A stretch of DNA of 64,000 nt from Gonocerus acuteangulatus (GCA_946811695.1 OX328124.1:34060203-34124202); one strand, 5' to 3'. Positions 1-12,573 are shown, numbered from the stretch's first letter. Notes: generated by a model from the letters alone, not told the origin. Program-made: numbers and translations.

Positions 1-40
<40 letters not shown>
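1..40. repeat. (TA)n microsatellite at window edge
   Basis: Twenty uninterrupted TA dinucleotides. This is one of six long TA tracts in the window (others near 24.05, 26.62, 42.54, 53.22 and 59.41 kb). The left limit lies outside the window. Confidence 0.95.
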
Positions 41-43
<3 letters not shown>

Positions 44-124
44 TTCCTTAAAAATTTCGTAACTCGAAGTAAGTGGAAGATGGTTCGTAGAAAGCCTAAT
101 AAATCTATACATATATATATAAAA

Positions 125-262
125 ATAAAAATCACGTGTCTGTGTGTCTGTTTGTTCATTATACAAATCCACACCGCTCGAACGATTTTGACCAAACTTG
201 GCACACATGAAGGTCTTGATCCGGGGAGTGTCGTAGGCTAGGTTAAAGCCGTCTAGGACTCA
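125..262 (+). repeat. Single unit of the ~120 bp dispersed/tandem repeat family
   Basis: The stretch with TCTGTGTGTCTGTTTGTTC, then an AACGATTTTGACCAAACTTG core and a GATCCGGGGAGTGTCGTAGG segment, matches the five tandem units at 11866-12470 in the same order. It is preceded by a short TA-rich run. No coding capacity is seen. Positions 41-124 and 263-310 hold nothing recognisable. Confidence 0.75.
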
Positions 263-310
263 CTGTTCAGAGGTCACGAGTTCGAAACTGTGAACCCGAA
301 CAGTTACAGA

Positions 311-2713
311 TTTGCGTTATTAGATTTTAATATTACATACTTCTTTTCATACATACTTGTGTTCATTTTTTCTTTTCTAGATGCAAGAAAGTAGATTTAT
401 TATGGCACGCCGTGTAATAGCTAGTTTCCCATAAAATACGTTCCAGCGTAGAATTCGATGGGACCATCTCTGTCCCGCGGAGGTTTTTTGTTATGAAAGT
501 GTTGGTTTCGTGCCACTGAATGCGAAATATTAGAAGGAGTTAGAAAACAAAGAGCTGCCAGGCGATTCAATTCTAAGCTTATCAAAACACACAAGATAGA
601 AGGGTTAGGTGAAAGCCGCTAAGATGAAACAGCTTTGGCGAAGTTCGGGCTCGTCATAGGATAGAAAAGAAATAAAAACTTTACACAAAAACTACTTAAA
701 CTTACTTGCACAATTACACTTACTCATTTACGCACATGCGTACTTATTTAATCAAGTGAGAACTTAAGGATTTAAAGACTTATGTGTGTGACAACCATCG
801 TGAACAAAGGTAAATACATTTCATTTACGACTGCCCACAATCAGAAGAATACAGGACAACATTAAATACAATACAAAAAAAAAAAGGGAGTAGGCAATAA
901 GCTCAAAAGCACTTCATGACAAATATCCTTTTGTTCTAGAAAAATTCATTAAATCAGTACACAAAGATTCGAGATTGAGATGAAGTATCTGTATAAAAAG
1001 CAGATAAACAAAGATGTACACTTGCCGTTATCTTTATATTTACTTTATGTTTTGTTTTGTTTGAGTGCTTTTTCATTTTAAATTTAGATTATAATTAGTA
1101 GACGTTTTTTATATTTTATATTATTAGTAGATTCATATTAGAAATTAGATAACAATTTTATGCGCCCCATTAACGGATATGCTATATTGAACCAATGGGA
1201 ATGTATATGCAAGTGTATATACAGAAAACATATTTTGTACATAAAATTTGGATATTTGTAACTGACATGTAATAGAAGAAACAAAACTGTATGTAACATG
1301 CATAGAACAAGCATGGAACATGCAGTATAAACTCACTTTCCGAGGTAACTATGCTTTCCTATTACTTTTGTGAAAGCCAATTTTATGACTTTTTCATGCT
1401 CATTTAATGAGAAAATAATATTACTTAAAAAGGATAATACTTAACTTTTAGCTTAAAATTATTTGTAACTTTACACGGATTACCGTAATATCTATAAAGT
1501 TACAATTTTACATACACTTAAAACAATTAATAAAACTGTATATTTTTATTAATTGTGTACATCATATATTAAAGAGTTAAAAGAAACGATGATACTAAAA
1601 ATGACAGACTATGGAATTATCCAACAATATTATCAAACATATTGAATAATAAAAGAAGAGCCAACGGCCATAGCCACGTTGAATGCACCGGTTCCCGTAG
1701 ACCACCGAAGTTAAGCAACGTCGGGTGTGGTCAGTACCTGCATGGGTGACCGACCACGTGCTGTTGGTATTAAAAAGGGTGGCAACCTGTAGATAGCCCG
1801 GCGTTAATAGCCTAATTGTTGATACGCCGTTAAACACACACAAAAAAAAATAGCAGAATTCAATATTTCTAAAATTATTACTAACTAAATACTTATTGTA
1901 AATGTACATAATTTAGTTAATTAATGTGTACACAAAGTGTCAATATTAAAGTCTTCATGAAAAAGTCTGAATATGAATAAAGACAAATAAGGATATATGT
2001 AAATAATGGATAATTAATGCGTAAATGCTAAATGAAGGAATCTAACAGAAGACCCTGCCTTCTTCTAATTAATGAATTTTTCTAGAACAAAAGGATATTT
2101 GTCATGAAGTGCTTTTGAGCTTATTGCCTACTCCTTTTTTTTTTTATTGTATTTAATGTTGTCCTGTATTCTTCTGATTGTGGGCAGTCGTAAATGAAAT
2201 GTATTTACCTTTGTTCACGATGGTTGTCACACGCACAAGTCTTTAAATCCTTAAGTTCTCACTTGATTAAATAAGTACACATGTGCGTAAATGAGTAAGT
2301 GTAATTGTACAAGTAAGTTTAAGTAGTTTTTGGGTAAAGTTTTTATTTCTTTTCTATCCTGTGACGAGCCCGAACTTCGCCGAAGCTGTTTCATCTTAGC
2401 GGCTTTCACCTAATCCTTCTATCTTGTGTGTTTTGATAAGCTTAGAATTGAATCGCCTGGCAGCTCTTTGTTTTCTAACTTCTTCTAATATTTCGCATTC
2501 AGTGGCACGAAACCAACACTTTCATAACGAAAAACCTCCGCGGGACAGACATGGTCCCATCGAATTCTACGCTGGAACGTATTTTATAGGAAACTAGCTG
2601 TTACACGGCGTGCCATAATAAATCTACTTTCTTGCATCTAGAAAAGAAAAAATGAACACAAGTATGTATGAAAAAGAAAACAAGTATGTAATATTAAAAT
2701 CTAATAACGCAAA
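311..2713. mobile_element. 2.4 kb inverted-repeat (foldback-type) element, palindrome A
   Basis: Positions 311-952 are the near-exact reverse complement of 2069-2713: arms of about 640 bp that begin TTTGCGTTATTAG and read the same inward to a TTCTAGAAAAATTCATTAA inner edge. Only scattered substitutions and a small indel near the outer end separate the arms. The 1.1 kb centre (953-2068) encodes no recognisable transposase and holds a 5S-derived SINE. I found no clear target duplication. The arm length suits a Foldback-like or large non-autonomous DNA transposon. A chimeric assembly palindrome is possible but less likely, because the arms differ at multiple bases. Confidence 0.8.
1660..1850 (+). 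mobile_element. 5S-rRNA-headed SINE (SINE3 type)
   Basis: The first ~110 bp track a metazoan 5S rRNA from its 5' GCCAACGGCCATA through the internal control region (AGTTAAGCAACGTCGGG, then GCATGGGTGACCG) to a CTGTTGGT end that should pair with the 5' terminus. A stretch before the 3' end is shortened relative to real 5S. It runs directly into a non-5S body (GGGTGGCAACCTGTAGATAG, then GATACGCCGTTAAA) and an A-rich tail at 1842-1850. That body is shared with the tRNA-headed SINEs near 22.2, 39.6 and 56.5 kb. The 5S promoter elements imply pol III transcription. The copy sits in the centre of palindrome A. It is a retroposon, not a functional 5S gene. Confidence 0.88.
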
Positions 2714-3629
2714 GAAGGAAGGAAGCAGGTAGAATTGCGTCGCTATAAGAAACCACTAACAATTACGAATGCGCAGAAGTCCTGAGATTATGTTAAGACT
2801 CTGGTAAAACTGAAGTTTCGTGACATGGTTTCAAAATTCATACAAATTTTTCGGGATTTTCGAGCTCTTTTTTCAATTTCATGACATTTTCGTGCAATAG
2901 ACATCCTCCTTCCTATTAGGCTACTATAGGGAAGAAATATAAAAATAGAAAAGTAAAAAAAAAAACAACAAACTACGATAATAAAACCAAGCAGTTAAAG
3001 CCAAAACGATAACATTTCACCAATATTCCTCATTGCTTCATTGATCATTAGGAACCTTTATTATTTTAAGGGAGACATTATGTGCTGCTGGTTGCAGAAA
3101 TATTAAATTCAGTAGGAGGGGGGTATTTGAATGTTAATGAGGATGTTGTTGGATATTTGATAGCCGTTCTTGAAGGCATCTCATTAAAGGGGTTCTGGTA
3201 TCAGATTTGATGTCATTTACGTTAATAAGGAGAATATGCCCTCAAGAGGTTAATCAGGAAGCCAGAGGAATGAAAACCACTTTTTACGACTCAATTCTCT
3301 TAAACTCCAACTTCCTACTAAAATCCTCTTGAACTAATCCAAGAGGAGAGTCATTACGCTGGCATTCCGAAGTTGGCGACATTGCTCGCTGTTTGATTAA
3401 TATTAAAATGCACAACCTGCAGGATATTATCCAACAAACAAAAAATTAATACAAAACGACAGACTGTATTGAATACTTTTTCAAGCGTTTGACATTCGCT
3501 GAAACTAAGATATATAATATCCATTTTAGTTTCAGTGAATAAACAGTCTACTCTAAACGCAACCATATATTATATACCATATACTCGAGCACCTAGTACT
3601 GTTATTAAATAAAAAAATATTTATAATAA
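2714..3629. other. No gene or element recognised
   Basis: AT-rich sequence with short homopolymers (A runs near 2960). All frames are interrupted, and there is no match to other repeats in the window. Confidence 0.6.
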
Positions 3630-3743
3630 GTATACGAAATATTCAAAACTTTTAATGTTAATTGATAAAATAATTTTAGTATTGTTATTAAATATAAAAT
3701 TATTTTATCAACTACCATTAAAATTCTTGAATATTTCGTATAC
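3630..3743. repeat. AT-rich hairpin / small MITE-like inverted repeat
   Basis: GTATACGAAATATTC at 3630 is mirrored by GAATATTTCGTATAC ending at 3743. Complementarity continues inward for roughly 50 bp per side (for example GATAAAATAATTTTA against TAAAATTATTTTATC), leaving a short AT loop. A few mismatches are present. Confidence 0.75.
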
Positions 3744-3890
3744 TTTCTCAAATCTCCTGAAACGGTTTCTAGCTCGTGGAAAGTGAATATTCAAAAGCCT
3801 TCTAAATTTCCCCCAAATAATTTGAATACGTTTATAACATTATTTTTTCTTAAAATTATGTAACCATGTCCTTTTTAGTCTTAGGCTGCA

Positions 3891-5855
3891 CCAACATTGG
3901 ACTCGTATTTCTCCCGATACGATATCGGTTGACCGACAACGGCCGACGTGAGTGCCTGCATTGGTCCCGGCCTGATCCAATCCAATTTAGTCGCAGCTCG
4001 TCAGTACTGAACTCGTAGTGAAATGACAATGAGTGATTAATTTAAGAAATACCACCTAATAAGCATAGAAACCTTGGATTACCTCGTTGGAGTTATAAAG
4101 CAGGATTGAGAGTCCAATCAATCTTCCGAAAGTATATCAGTCTCAAAAAAACATTTTAGTGAAACAGCTAACTTCGATAAGAGAAGCATTAGAATTCATA
4201 TTTTAAAATATTTTATAAGGAAGGTAGCTAGAAGGTTATAAACATTGGAATGTTATAAATATCTTTACACGTAATGTAATAAACAAGGAAAACAGAAATC
4301 TGACTAGAAAAAGTTGTTCTACATTTTATCAGCTTTTATTGATTTAAAAAAAAAAATGACATCCGTTTTTAAATCAATTTTTTTTTTATTATCGATAACT
4401 TTTTAAATGTAGGTATATGGAATATTTTGCCAGAATAATGACTTCTATAGAGTCGAGTATGTAAAACAATTTTTGATTTAAAAATGGGTGTCAGATTCGT
4501 TTTTAGCACATTGAAAAACCCCTAAATTCAAATTTTGGGAATATTACAAAAATAAATTATTTTAAATTTCGCTAAGGGGGACCCTTAAAATTTTGTTAAA
4601 GATTCAATAATTCGGCCATATTTCAAAGAATATTTACCCGATTCAAACCAAACTTGGAGGGTCGATAAAGGCCCTAATGTGACACATTTCCTTGCAATCG
4701 GAGTGTTTCTACATATTCTGGAATTGACGTTATATGCAAAAAAGTTTACATTTTATTTTTATTTTGAGAACCATTTTTCGCAAGTGTCTTTTGAGATAAT
4801 ACAGTAGTCATTTATATGGTTAGAAAAAGGAGTCTTTCTTCTTTCGAAAGATTTCAATGACGTAAAAATCGGATTACCTCAAGAGGAGATATTGAATTTC
4901 AAAACGTCACATTACTTTTTTGCTTAAAAATATTTAGCCTCTTCCAGACTGGGAAAAATCATTATTTTTTGTTTTCAATGATATTCACTACATTAGGGTT
5001 TTTTGGGTTGCTGATTTTAAATCTGCTATTATTTTTGGTGGGAAAAAAGGTATAATACTAGTTTACTTGAAAACGTAAGCATATTTTGGAATATATTTGA
5101 CGAAATATAAATTATTCTTTACCAATTATATTTTTCTTTTAATCTACTCTATAAAACAAATGAATTGGTGAAAGAACCATGTCGATATCATTTTTTAAAC
5201 CCGATGTAAAAAATAAAGCACTTTCAGCCTATTTTATTCTATTTCTCGGCTCCTAAGGCGCATTGGACGGAACGCTCGGATACGCGTCGACTATTTTTCG
5301 ACGAAGAATCAACAGAAAAAAATTGGTCCAAATCGGTGACCCCATCGCTGTATACTCCCCTTGCAAGATAAATTTACGTTTTGAAGATTTGTCATTCTGA
5401 TATTTTCCAAGTCTAATCAGGATTTGAATGTTTAATTTCAACAATACGAGTGCTGATATTAAGTTAGATGAGAAATAAAATATTATTTTATGTTCAATTG
5501 TAAAAGTCCGTGAATCATTTACACGTAATTTAATAAACAGGGTAAAAGCAAAATCTAGACATAGTCGTTCTAAATTTTATTAGCTTTCATTTTTTTAAAA
5601 AATGCATTGAAATCGGTTAAGATTTAGGGGCTGTAGACTTTCGCCAAACACTAAATGTCGTCTGGCCCCACTGTACGTCGGTGGTTCGATATCCGTCTAG
5701 AAACAAACAAGTTTAAACGGCCGAGAATCGGTAATCATCGGATCAGGTCGGGTCGGGACCAGTAAGAGGCACCTCCATTGAGATGCTTGTGTTTGTTTTC
5801 CTTCAGACAGTCGGTGGCTATCGGATCGGATCGAGACCAACGAGGTACACCCTTA
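3891..5855. mobile_element. Non-autonomous DNA element with subterminal repeats (copy 1)
   Basis: The left end (TTAGGCTGCACC) and the reverse complement of the right end (TAAGGGTGTACC) are similar. Just inside each end are GC-rich subterminal blocks built from repeated CGATCCGATCC / GGATCGGATCG motifs. The outer portions (4192-4370 and 5500-5855) align to one continuous 470 bp copy in opposite orientation at 43941-44409. Here they are split by ~1.1 kb flanked by two ~80 bp direct repeats (4258-4337 and 5508-5590, each with a TACACGTAAT core). No transposase is seen. Termini and subterminal repeats resemble hAT-type non-autonomous elements, but that class is an inference. Confidence 0.5.
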
Positions 5856-8800
5856 TCCATAATCCCGCACCTCCGGATGTCCTTCCAAAGACAAACTGGG
5901 CCAATAAACGTCTAAAATCGAGGCCGGCCACCTTCAGTCGTATAGTTAGATTTAAAAGTGTAGTTTTATCATTCTTGAATGCGTAAACAACATCCGATTT
6001 TTTAAAACACACAAAGCACTTTAGACGATTTTAACCGCTTGAAATACCACCTTCAGGAGCACATTGAAAATTGTTGGCTATCAATTTGTCGCACTTTAGC
6101 AAATACTAGTGCCCACTTGAAATATTTCGAAACAGGCGCTATAAAAACAAATCCAAGATTGAGCTGTTACAGAGAAAGAGAAAAAAAGATTATTTCAGGG
6201 CTATGTCAACATTTTCTAGAATTGATATAAACGAAATCTAATCAGAAAAAAAAAATAAATGCTTTTTAGCTAGTTTCATAAAGAAATAACAAAAACACTC
6301 CGCTCATTTTAGCTTCGGGCATGATTCTGGTAAATGCTCACGCCTAATAAGTAAGTTGTGTTAATTTTAATAGTAGATTTCTCATTAGTTGCACACGATT
6401 TAAATAGCGTTTCGTTCTGCGGAAGCAAAAATATGATCGGTATAGCCAAATTAATCATTTTGTTCCGTGATACAATATCACTCCTAATGAACAATATTAA
6501 TTCCACAAAGAGAGTACATCTTTCTTATTATTTTCGCACAATAGATACTGAAATTCGTAGGAACCTAGTCAACCTCTCTGCGTTGTAGGCCGATATTTCT
6601 TGCAAATAAATACTGTCCTTAGGAAAGTACTGATGTGGTCATAGCAAAATCAAGGCTGTGCATGATCATATTAGTTTAAGTAAGTTTTAACGTATACCGT
6701 TGTATAGTCCCTCCCTAGATTTAGTACTTAGTAGTCTCAAGTCCGCTATTTGCAAATTTCACAGTCCCTTCTAGTACGTAACCCTAGGATAAGGTGTAGC
6801 TATAAAGAATAAGGCCAGCTCCAGGTTCCAATCCTTTGGGCCTGGAGCTCACAGGAAGGTCTGAGCCCGGAACGATTCCGGAATAAGGCACTCGAAACAC
6901 TCCCTGAGACGACGGAAGAACGAATAAACCAGTCTAGAGATTTGTAACCGATCCCTAAAACGTTTTAAATTTTTCTCCCAGTTTGCCAGGTAGCTCCCAT
7001 GACGTACATGCGGCGTTATCCGCAGCCAAGGTGTTAAGTAACATGGACCGTGGAAGGCTACGAGAGTTATAATTCAGCTTTGTAGGTAAGAGAATATTGT
7101 GTTTATGTACTGCCTGCTTTCTTTCAAAAATTAGTTTATATCATATAGGATATTTAGTTGATTTCTTTCCTGTATTACTTAATTAGGTGTTTTACTGTAA
7201 AGTCTATTCGTATATCACAACTTGGTTTGATATGTTCTTTCATGAAATCCTTATATTAGTCTAGTGGCCAACTCTTAGTCAAGACAGTACTATTTCTCCT
7301 CATCTGCCCTCTCGATAGCAAGATTTTTGGGTGAAAAATCAATTATAAAACTATAAATCTTTATAGAATTCAGTGCACCTTGAAATCCGAAAATGAAATG
7401 ACTCTGAGTCCTATTATTTATATTTTATTTGTTTTCTTTTTATACAAAATCGCACTCTTTTTAACTCCTAAATTTCGTTTCAAACTCCAACTTGTCTTTA
7501 TTTAAACGAACTAAGATACAGGACGATTAAATTCAAGTATTTCTAATCTCTATGTAAGTTAACAGACTAACAAAAGAACGGGAAGAAGATTTATTTCTGT
7601 AGTTAGAGAAAAACGAAATCAACAGAACGCCTGAAGGAATGAATAAGAAAAGGAAGGGAGGGCTTAAGGAATTAAAGTAACAGTTTTTTTTTACCACGGT
7701 AAGAGAGTTCGTGTCAAGAGAGCAAGACTAAGGTCTTACAGCTCAGACGAAGCTTAATCTACAAGCTTCACGGACAAGCATGTCAGGCATAATATAGCAT
7801 CTGATAGCTTCAACGTTTCATCGAAGGAACCAACAAATCACTGAAAAGAAAAAGAGTTTCTCGTATATGCTGGTTAACAGGCTGCAGTATAAAGGCCTAA
7901 AACATAATTAAAGAAAGAAATACAATAAACAATTATAATTAAAAGAGAAAAGCTATTTCCATCAGGCGACCCCGAGATAGAACAGAAAGTTACTTTAAGA
8001 AGTCAAGCAATGGAAGGGATTCGGCTGAGAGAAAACGACAGATATTCAGAAAAAAAAAACCTTAATTTCAAAAGTTTCTGCGAACTCAAGAGAGCTTTCT
8101 TCGCCTCAAAAATAAATACAACAACAACAAAACTTAGTTAAGAGTAAGTAAAAAATTAACAAAGGTCCAAAGTAAAGAAACACATACACAGGTTTCAGCA
8201 CAACGGCACAGAAGCACACCGTTTCTCCGTTCCGACTCTTACGGTCATTTAAAAGTTATCCTAGTCTTCCTTCATGACCTAGAAATTTATTGTTATGTAA
8301 AAAATTTCTTTTTGGTCCTAAATGGTTCTGTGACATTATGCTGATACTTTGGCCCTCTGTTAAATTTTTTAGTTATGCTCAATTAGTTTTGTTTTTATAT
8401 TTTGTTTTAGCTCAAGAACGCTGCCAAGGAGCATGCTGGAACTTTTTCAATTGGATGTTTCTGATATCAGGCGTTTTCTCTTCAGCCGAATCCCAAACAT
8501 TCCTTCACTTCTTATCTCCTGAACGGTTAACTATCTTGATTTCATTTGAAACTTACTTTATATACTATTACAACAAAACTTTCAAAGAAAAGCAACATTT
8601 GTGGTGGTAATATGGTCCAAATGTGATCATTATCAGATAGCGATATTGCTGATTAAAAAGCGGACATAATGCACACCTGACTCTGTTTCTCATCCTTCCA
8701 TTAGATTTAGAAATGGTAATAATTACAAAATAGTTTCCCCGATCCTGACGTAACATCCGAAATCAGTATAAAGTAATATTATTATAAGTGAACATATTGA

Positions 8801-10017
8801 TTATAAGAAGTCCCTACTTTAACTAACAATTTCCTCCTATAAGTATTAAGGAAATGTAATGCAATATCCTGGAATTTGGGATTTAATGTCTGGGGAAGCG
8901 GATTAGTACAGAGGGATACAACTTGCAATTACGAGGAAGCAGTGAGTTGGTAATTACAGCAATAGCAGTGTACTCCGGGAGATGATTTCGCAACATTCAA
9001 GGTCTCTGTAGACGGATGTGCTAACCCTCCTAGGATTGCAATCCAGCGACCGGCTTCAACCATTAAAGCAAAAAATCCACAAAGACCCCACCAATAGGCA
9101 TTGTTTTCTCCAGGTGGTATGAATCAGATTCAAGGCCTTGTCTACATTCATCGACCTTATCTTCAAATCTTGTATTCCTTTCATTTGGACTATCAGAAAT
9201 CTCTCTCTCTCTCTCTGGATGCAATCTGCATTCAATCAAAGAGTGGGAGAGTGAAAGATGATGGAGTTCTATTGGACAATAAGGAATAATGATGTCCGAA
9301 AGGAAAAGGAATTAACTTGAATGATAGGCGGTATATTTGAAAATAATAAATACCAAAGATAACAGAAGAAAGAATAACTATATTTATTTGTTTAATTTTG
9401 GGCATCACTACACAGCTGGCTTACTCTTTGACAAAAACACAAATCATTGATGAAATTTCGAAAAAAGTAATCAAAGTTGAGGGAAGAAGTGGAAAGCTAA
9501 TATAAGGAAAAAATGAATCTATTAGTTAAAGAATAGCAGGCTTAAAAATATGTATTTATATGTATAAATGAAAACAACACGATAAAAAATAATAAAAATA
9601 AATACAAAGCCTGATATGCATGATTCAAAGTGGTTTCAGCTTTATATTCTTGTCACTTTACACTTTAAGCCAACCATTTCTTTTATGGTCCAACGCACCT
9701 CCAACATGACATTTCAATTTCAGATATCAGACTCTTTAATATAAAAAGTCACGGATCAAATATTTCTTCCCGAATGAGAACGAAACGAGAGAGAGAGAGA
9801 AAAAAAAGAATTTTATTCCCAAAAGAGAACAGAATAAAAAAATAATAGTATTCTAGGACTAGGTCCACTTAAAATAATAATGAGATTTTAGCAGTTCTTT
9901 AAATAAACCTACAATAAATACTGTTTAAAAAATAACAAAAATTATACATGGGGTGGAACCAATGTTCTTCCCGTACCGATCTGGCTGATATCAGAGTGTA
10001 TCAGTGACTGGACTAAG
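5856..10017. other. No gene recognised; minor repeat fragments
   Basis: Frames of up to about 106 codons are open (for example near 8290-8610 on the plus strand), but their AT-rich composition and lack of domains do not support genes. CAGCCGAATCCCAAACATTC near 8479 matches the terminal arm of the Penelope-like foldbacks at 10066 and 28757, so a degraded copy may lie here. Short CT and GA runs occur near 9200 and 9789. Confidence 0.55.
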
Positions 10018-10401
10018 GTAAATGGAGCAACATGATGATTAGATAGTTAGCCGTCGAGGTGATAAGTAAAGATGGAATGGTTGGGATTCGGCTAAATAAA
10101 CCTCAATATGATTTTGTTTTAAAAAATCTATATTTCGGACGTTTCGGCTACTCATTGGTAGCCTTCGTCAGCTAAAATGACAAAAAAAAAGAAATTAATA
10201 CAAAAACAAAAAAAATTATGATTGTGATAGGTAACAAAGCTATAGATACAATTAACTTATAAAAGAACATATCGTCTTAAATTCTTAGAAGGAAAAAGTG
10301 AATAGTAATGATTTTACAAAGAAATAGGAAGCTACATACCAATGACAAATACTATTATTTAGCCGAATCCCAACCATTCCATCTTTACGTAAATGGAGCA
10401 A
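10018..10401 (-). mobile_element. Penelope-like foldback retroelement flanked by 13 bp target duplications
   Basis: A perfect 13 bp direct repeat, GTAAATGGAGCAA, borders the insert (10018-10030 and 10389-10401). Within it, 10066-10098 and 10356-10388 are perfect 33 bp inverted repeats containing TTGGGATTCGGCTAAATA. Near the left arm, on the minus strand, sits a stem-loop GAAGGCTACCAATGAGTAGC followed by CGAAACGTCC. This stem plus GAAACGT signature is common near the 3' end of Penelope-like elements. No GIY-YIG or reverse-transcriptase coding remains. The clean target duplication supports one recent insertion of an already inverted unit. Confidence 0.7.
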
Positions 10402-10574
10402 GTTGTTATGCAATATGTGGTTCCATTTGTTCTATTTATTGAGAAAAACAGCTTCAAACTATACTTTTTGAAGAGCGAGTAATTATTATATCGTAAAATA
10501 ATCAAGAACTTATTTGAATAAATATAATAAATGAAACACACAATGTTCACATTAAATTGAAGCATTGGGTTGTT

Positions 10575-10700
10575 TATGTTTTAGCGAGTGTGATATAGAG
10601 CAAAACTATCAACACATGAAGTGGAAGGCTCGCTGCAGCTGTAAATGTTTTAGCTCCTGCTGAGGCACTGAAGGTGTAAAACATCAAGGGTTGGTATTAA
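10575..10700 (+). repeat. Penelope-like 3' tail remnant
   Basis: Contains GCTCCTGCTGAGGCACTGAA followed by GGTGTAAAACATC, the same layout (CTGAnGAGG, short loop, GTnAAACAT) as the unit at 54563-54738. Flanking AGAGCAAAACTATC resembles that unit's outer arm. It is degraded and non-coding. Confidence 0.5.
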
Positions 10701-10990
10701 TAAATCAGTGCACATGTGTGTTTATCAGGGAGAGACTACCTGTAAAATATTAATACAGTAAACCCCCGTTAACCCGGACGTCCGGATAACCCGGATCAGT
10801 GTTGAAAACGAAATTATGTTGTTCAGCGTAGTAAATGAAGACTTGTTTTACAGACGACAGATAACTATTCTCAGTAGGTAAATTACGCGAGTTGTGACGG
10901 TCGAGGTATAGTATCGTTTAGCTGTTCCGTTTGCTCGTTTTCTGCGATTTAGACGAAACGTAAAAACATTGTTGTGACTATGGAAAAAGG

Positions 10991-11137
10991 ATGAAAGCAT
11001 TGAAAAGAATTGCTAAGGGAGAATTGTTAAGGAACATTGCTGCTGAGTTTGAAATATGAACATCGACCGTATCTGATTGGAAAAAGAACAGAAAACGCAT
11101 TGAAGGCTATTGGATGATTTCTAAGGACAGTTTATAG
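10991..11137 (+). pseudogene. Tigger transposase N-terminal HTH remnant (CENP-B-like)
   Basis: Conceptual translation reads KALKRIAKGELLRNIAAEFE, a stop, then TSTVSDWKKNRKRIE. This is the CENP-B/pogo N-terminal helix-turn-helix, with the recognition-helix motif STVSDWKKNR and the typical KRI-KGE lead-in. In active relatives the domain binds the terminal inverted repeats in the nucleus. An in-frame TGA splits the helix pair and a TAG follows near 11135. The DDD catalytic domain that should follow (roughly 300 residues) is deleted, so the sequence jumps to C-terminal material at 11143. Family assignment is strong; function is lost. Confidence 0.8.
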
Positions 11138-11142
11138 CAGTT

Positions 11143-11310
11143 ATGACCCAAGCAGAAGCAGTAGCAAACATTGTGAAATTGATGGCGTACTTTGACAGTC
11201 AAGCTGAAACATTTCCAAATGAACTTCTAATGTTAAAGCGGTTGCGAGATCGAGCTGTTTGTAAGCGATACACTAAACTGAGGCAGCAGAAGCTGACTGT
11301 TTTTTTAACT
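11143..11310 (+). pseudogene. Tigger transposase C-terminal remnant
   Basis: The open frame reads TQAEAVANIVKLMAYFDSQA, then a PNELLMLKRLRDRAVCKRYT segment ending in KLRQQKLTVF. This matches the C-terminal tail of Tigger transposases, where a short helix, an LL-LKR-RD motif and a final basic K-Q-KIT-FF peptide precede the stop. The frame stays open to 11445, but codons past about 11310 run into an inserted dispersed repeat that begins near 11349. Because the catalytic core between this piece and the N-terminal piece is gone, this is an internal-deletion derivative. Confidence 0.75.
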
Positions 11311-11348
11311 AGACTAGTTTGTAGCTATATTGAGTACAGTGGAAATAT

Positions 11349-11640
11349 ATCTAGGCGCACGGTAGTGCGCCAGGCCAAGTTCCGGCCTAAGCATACTGTG
11401 TGTATATTACAGGAGGTCTTAGAGCCGATTTTTACTCTCTCATAACTTTCAACCAGGTACAGATAAAGTTATGAAATTTTACACAGGTATTATGCTACTA
11501 GATGTGAGTAAAACTGGAAATTTTCATAATTCTACATCGAATAATTTCTGAGATATAAGCGATCGAAAATCGGGATTTATAGGACTCACTCACTCATTCA
11601 CTCACTCACTGACTCATCAAAATTATTAGGCCCTTCCCAT
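11349..11640 (+). repeat. Dispersed repeat R1 (second copy at 61045)
   Basis: Starts with a small hairpin (GGCGCAC-GGTA-GTGCGCC) and contains GAGCCGATTTTTAC, then ATGAAATTTTACACAG and a CACTCACTCA run. The order of motifs matches 61045-61290 over ~240 bp. The hairpin beside a CTAG tetranucleotide on the minus strand is reminiscent of a Helitron 3' end, but the second copy does not preserve CTAG, so class remains open. The segment interrupts the Tigger copy. Confidence 0.65.
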
Positions 11641-11865
11641 GATGCTAGAGACTTGAAATTTTGCATGATGATAGATATGGAGGTGTTATTAAAGGAAAAA
11701 ATCGAAAAATCCTGAAAAGTTGTGTTTGACTCCGCTTCAGGGGCGGGGGCGTGTCAGTTTTGTACTTCCTTCGGAAACCCGTCTTTCCGTCCAAAACCCA
11801 TGATCTGAGGTATCAAATGAATCTTCTCGGTATGAAGAAACAATTAGAGGCATGTGGGCTCGGTC

Positions 11866-12470
11866 AAAATCTTATACCAGCTGTTTTTCTGTATGTTTGT
11901 TCCTTATACTAATCCGTACCGTTTGACCGATTTTGACCAAACTTGGGACACGGGGAGAATCATAGGCTAGGTTAAATTGTCTATCAGCTGTCTGTCTGTC
12001 TGGTTGTTCCTTATACAAATACACACCGTTTGGCCGATTTTGACAAAATTTGACACACATGTCGGTCTTGATCCGGGGAGTCTCATAGGCTAGTTCAAAA
12101 TCGTCTATCAGCTGTTTGCCTAACTGTTTATTCCTTATACAAATCCACATGATTTGACCGATTTTGACCAAACATGGTACATAGGTAGGTCTTTATCCGG
12201 GTAGTGTCATAGGCTAGGTCAAAATCGTCTATCAGCTGTCTGTCTGCATGTTTGTTCCTTACACAAATTCAATCCGTTTGACCAATTTTGACCAAACTTG
12301 GTACACAGGTAGGCCTTGGTCCGGGGAATGCACTAGGCTAGGTAAAAAAGGTCTTTCAGCTGTATGTGTGTATGTTTGTTCCTAATACAAATTCACACCG
12401 TTTGACCTATTTTGACCATACTTGGCACGCAGGTAGGTCATGATACGGGAGTGTCATATTACCTATGATG
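11866..12470 (+). repeat. Tandem array of five ~120 bp units
   Basis: The core TTTGACCGATTTTGACCAAA and variants recurs near 11920, 12025, 12147, 12271 and 12397, each preceded by TTGTTCCTTATACAAAT and followed by a GGTAGGTC...GATCCGGGGAGTG segment and ATAGGCTAGGT. Spacing is 105-126 bp and units are 80-90% similar by eye. A single relative occurs at 125-262. Segments on either side (11755-11865 and 12475-12560) share TATCAAATGAATC and nearby motifs with each other, so the array may be internal to a larger non-coding element. Confidence 0.8.
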
Positions 12471-12573
12471 TTTTGTACTTTTTGTTCCATCGGAAAGCCA
12501 TCATTCCTTCTGAAACCCATCATGTGGGGTATCAAATGAATCGTCTTGGTAAGGAGAACCTATATTTGATGTT

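Noticed and set aside
1660..1770. Functional 5S rRNA gene
   Set aside because: The 3' part is shortened and the sequence runs directly into a SINE body with an A tail.
11349..11370. Helitron 3' end (hairpin followed by CTAG)
   Set aside because: The hairpin directly abuts CTAG with none of the usual ~10 nt spacing, and the second copy at 61045 does not keep CTAG.
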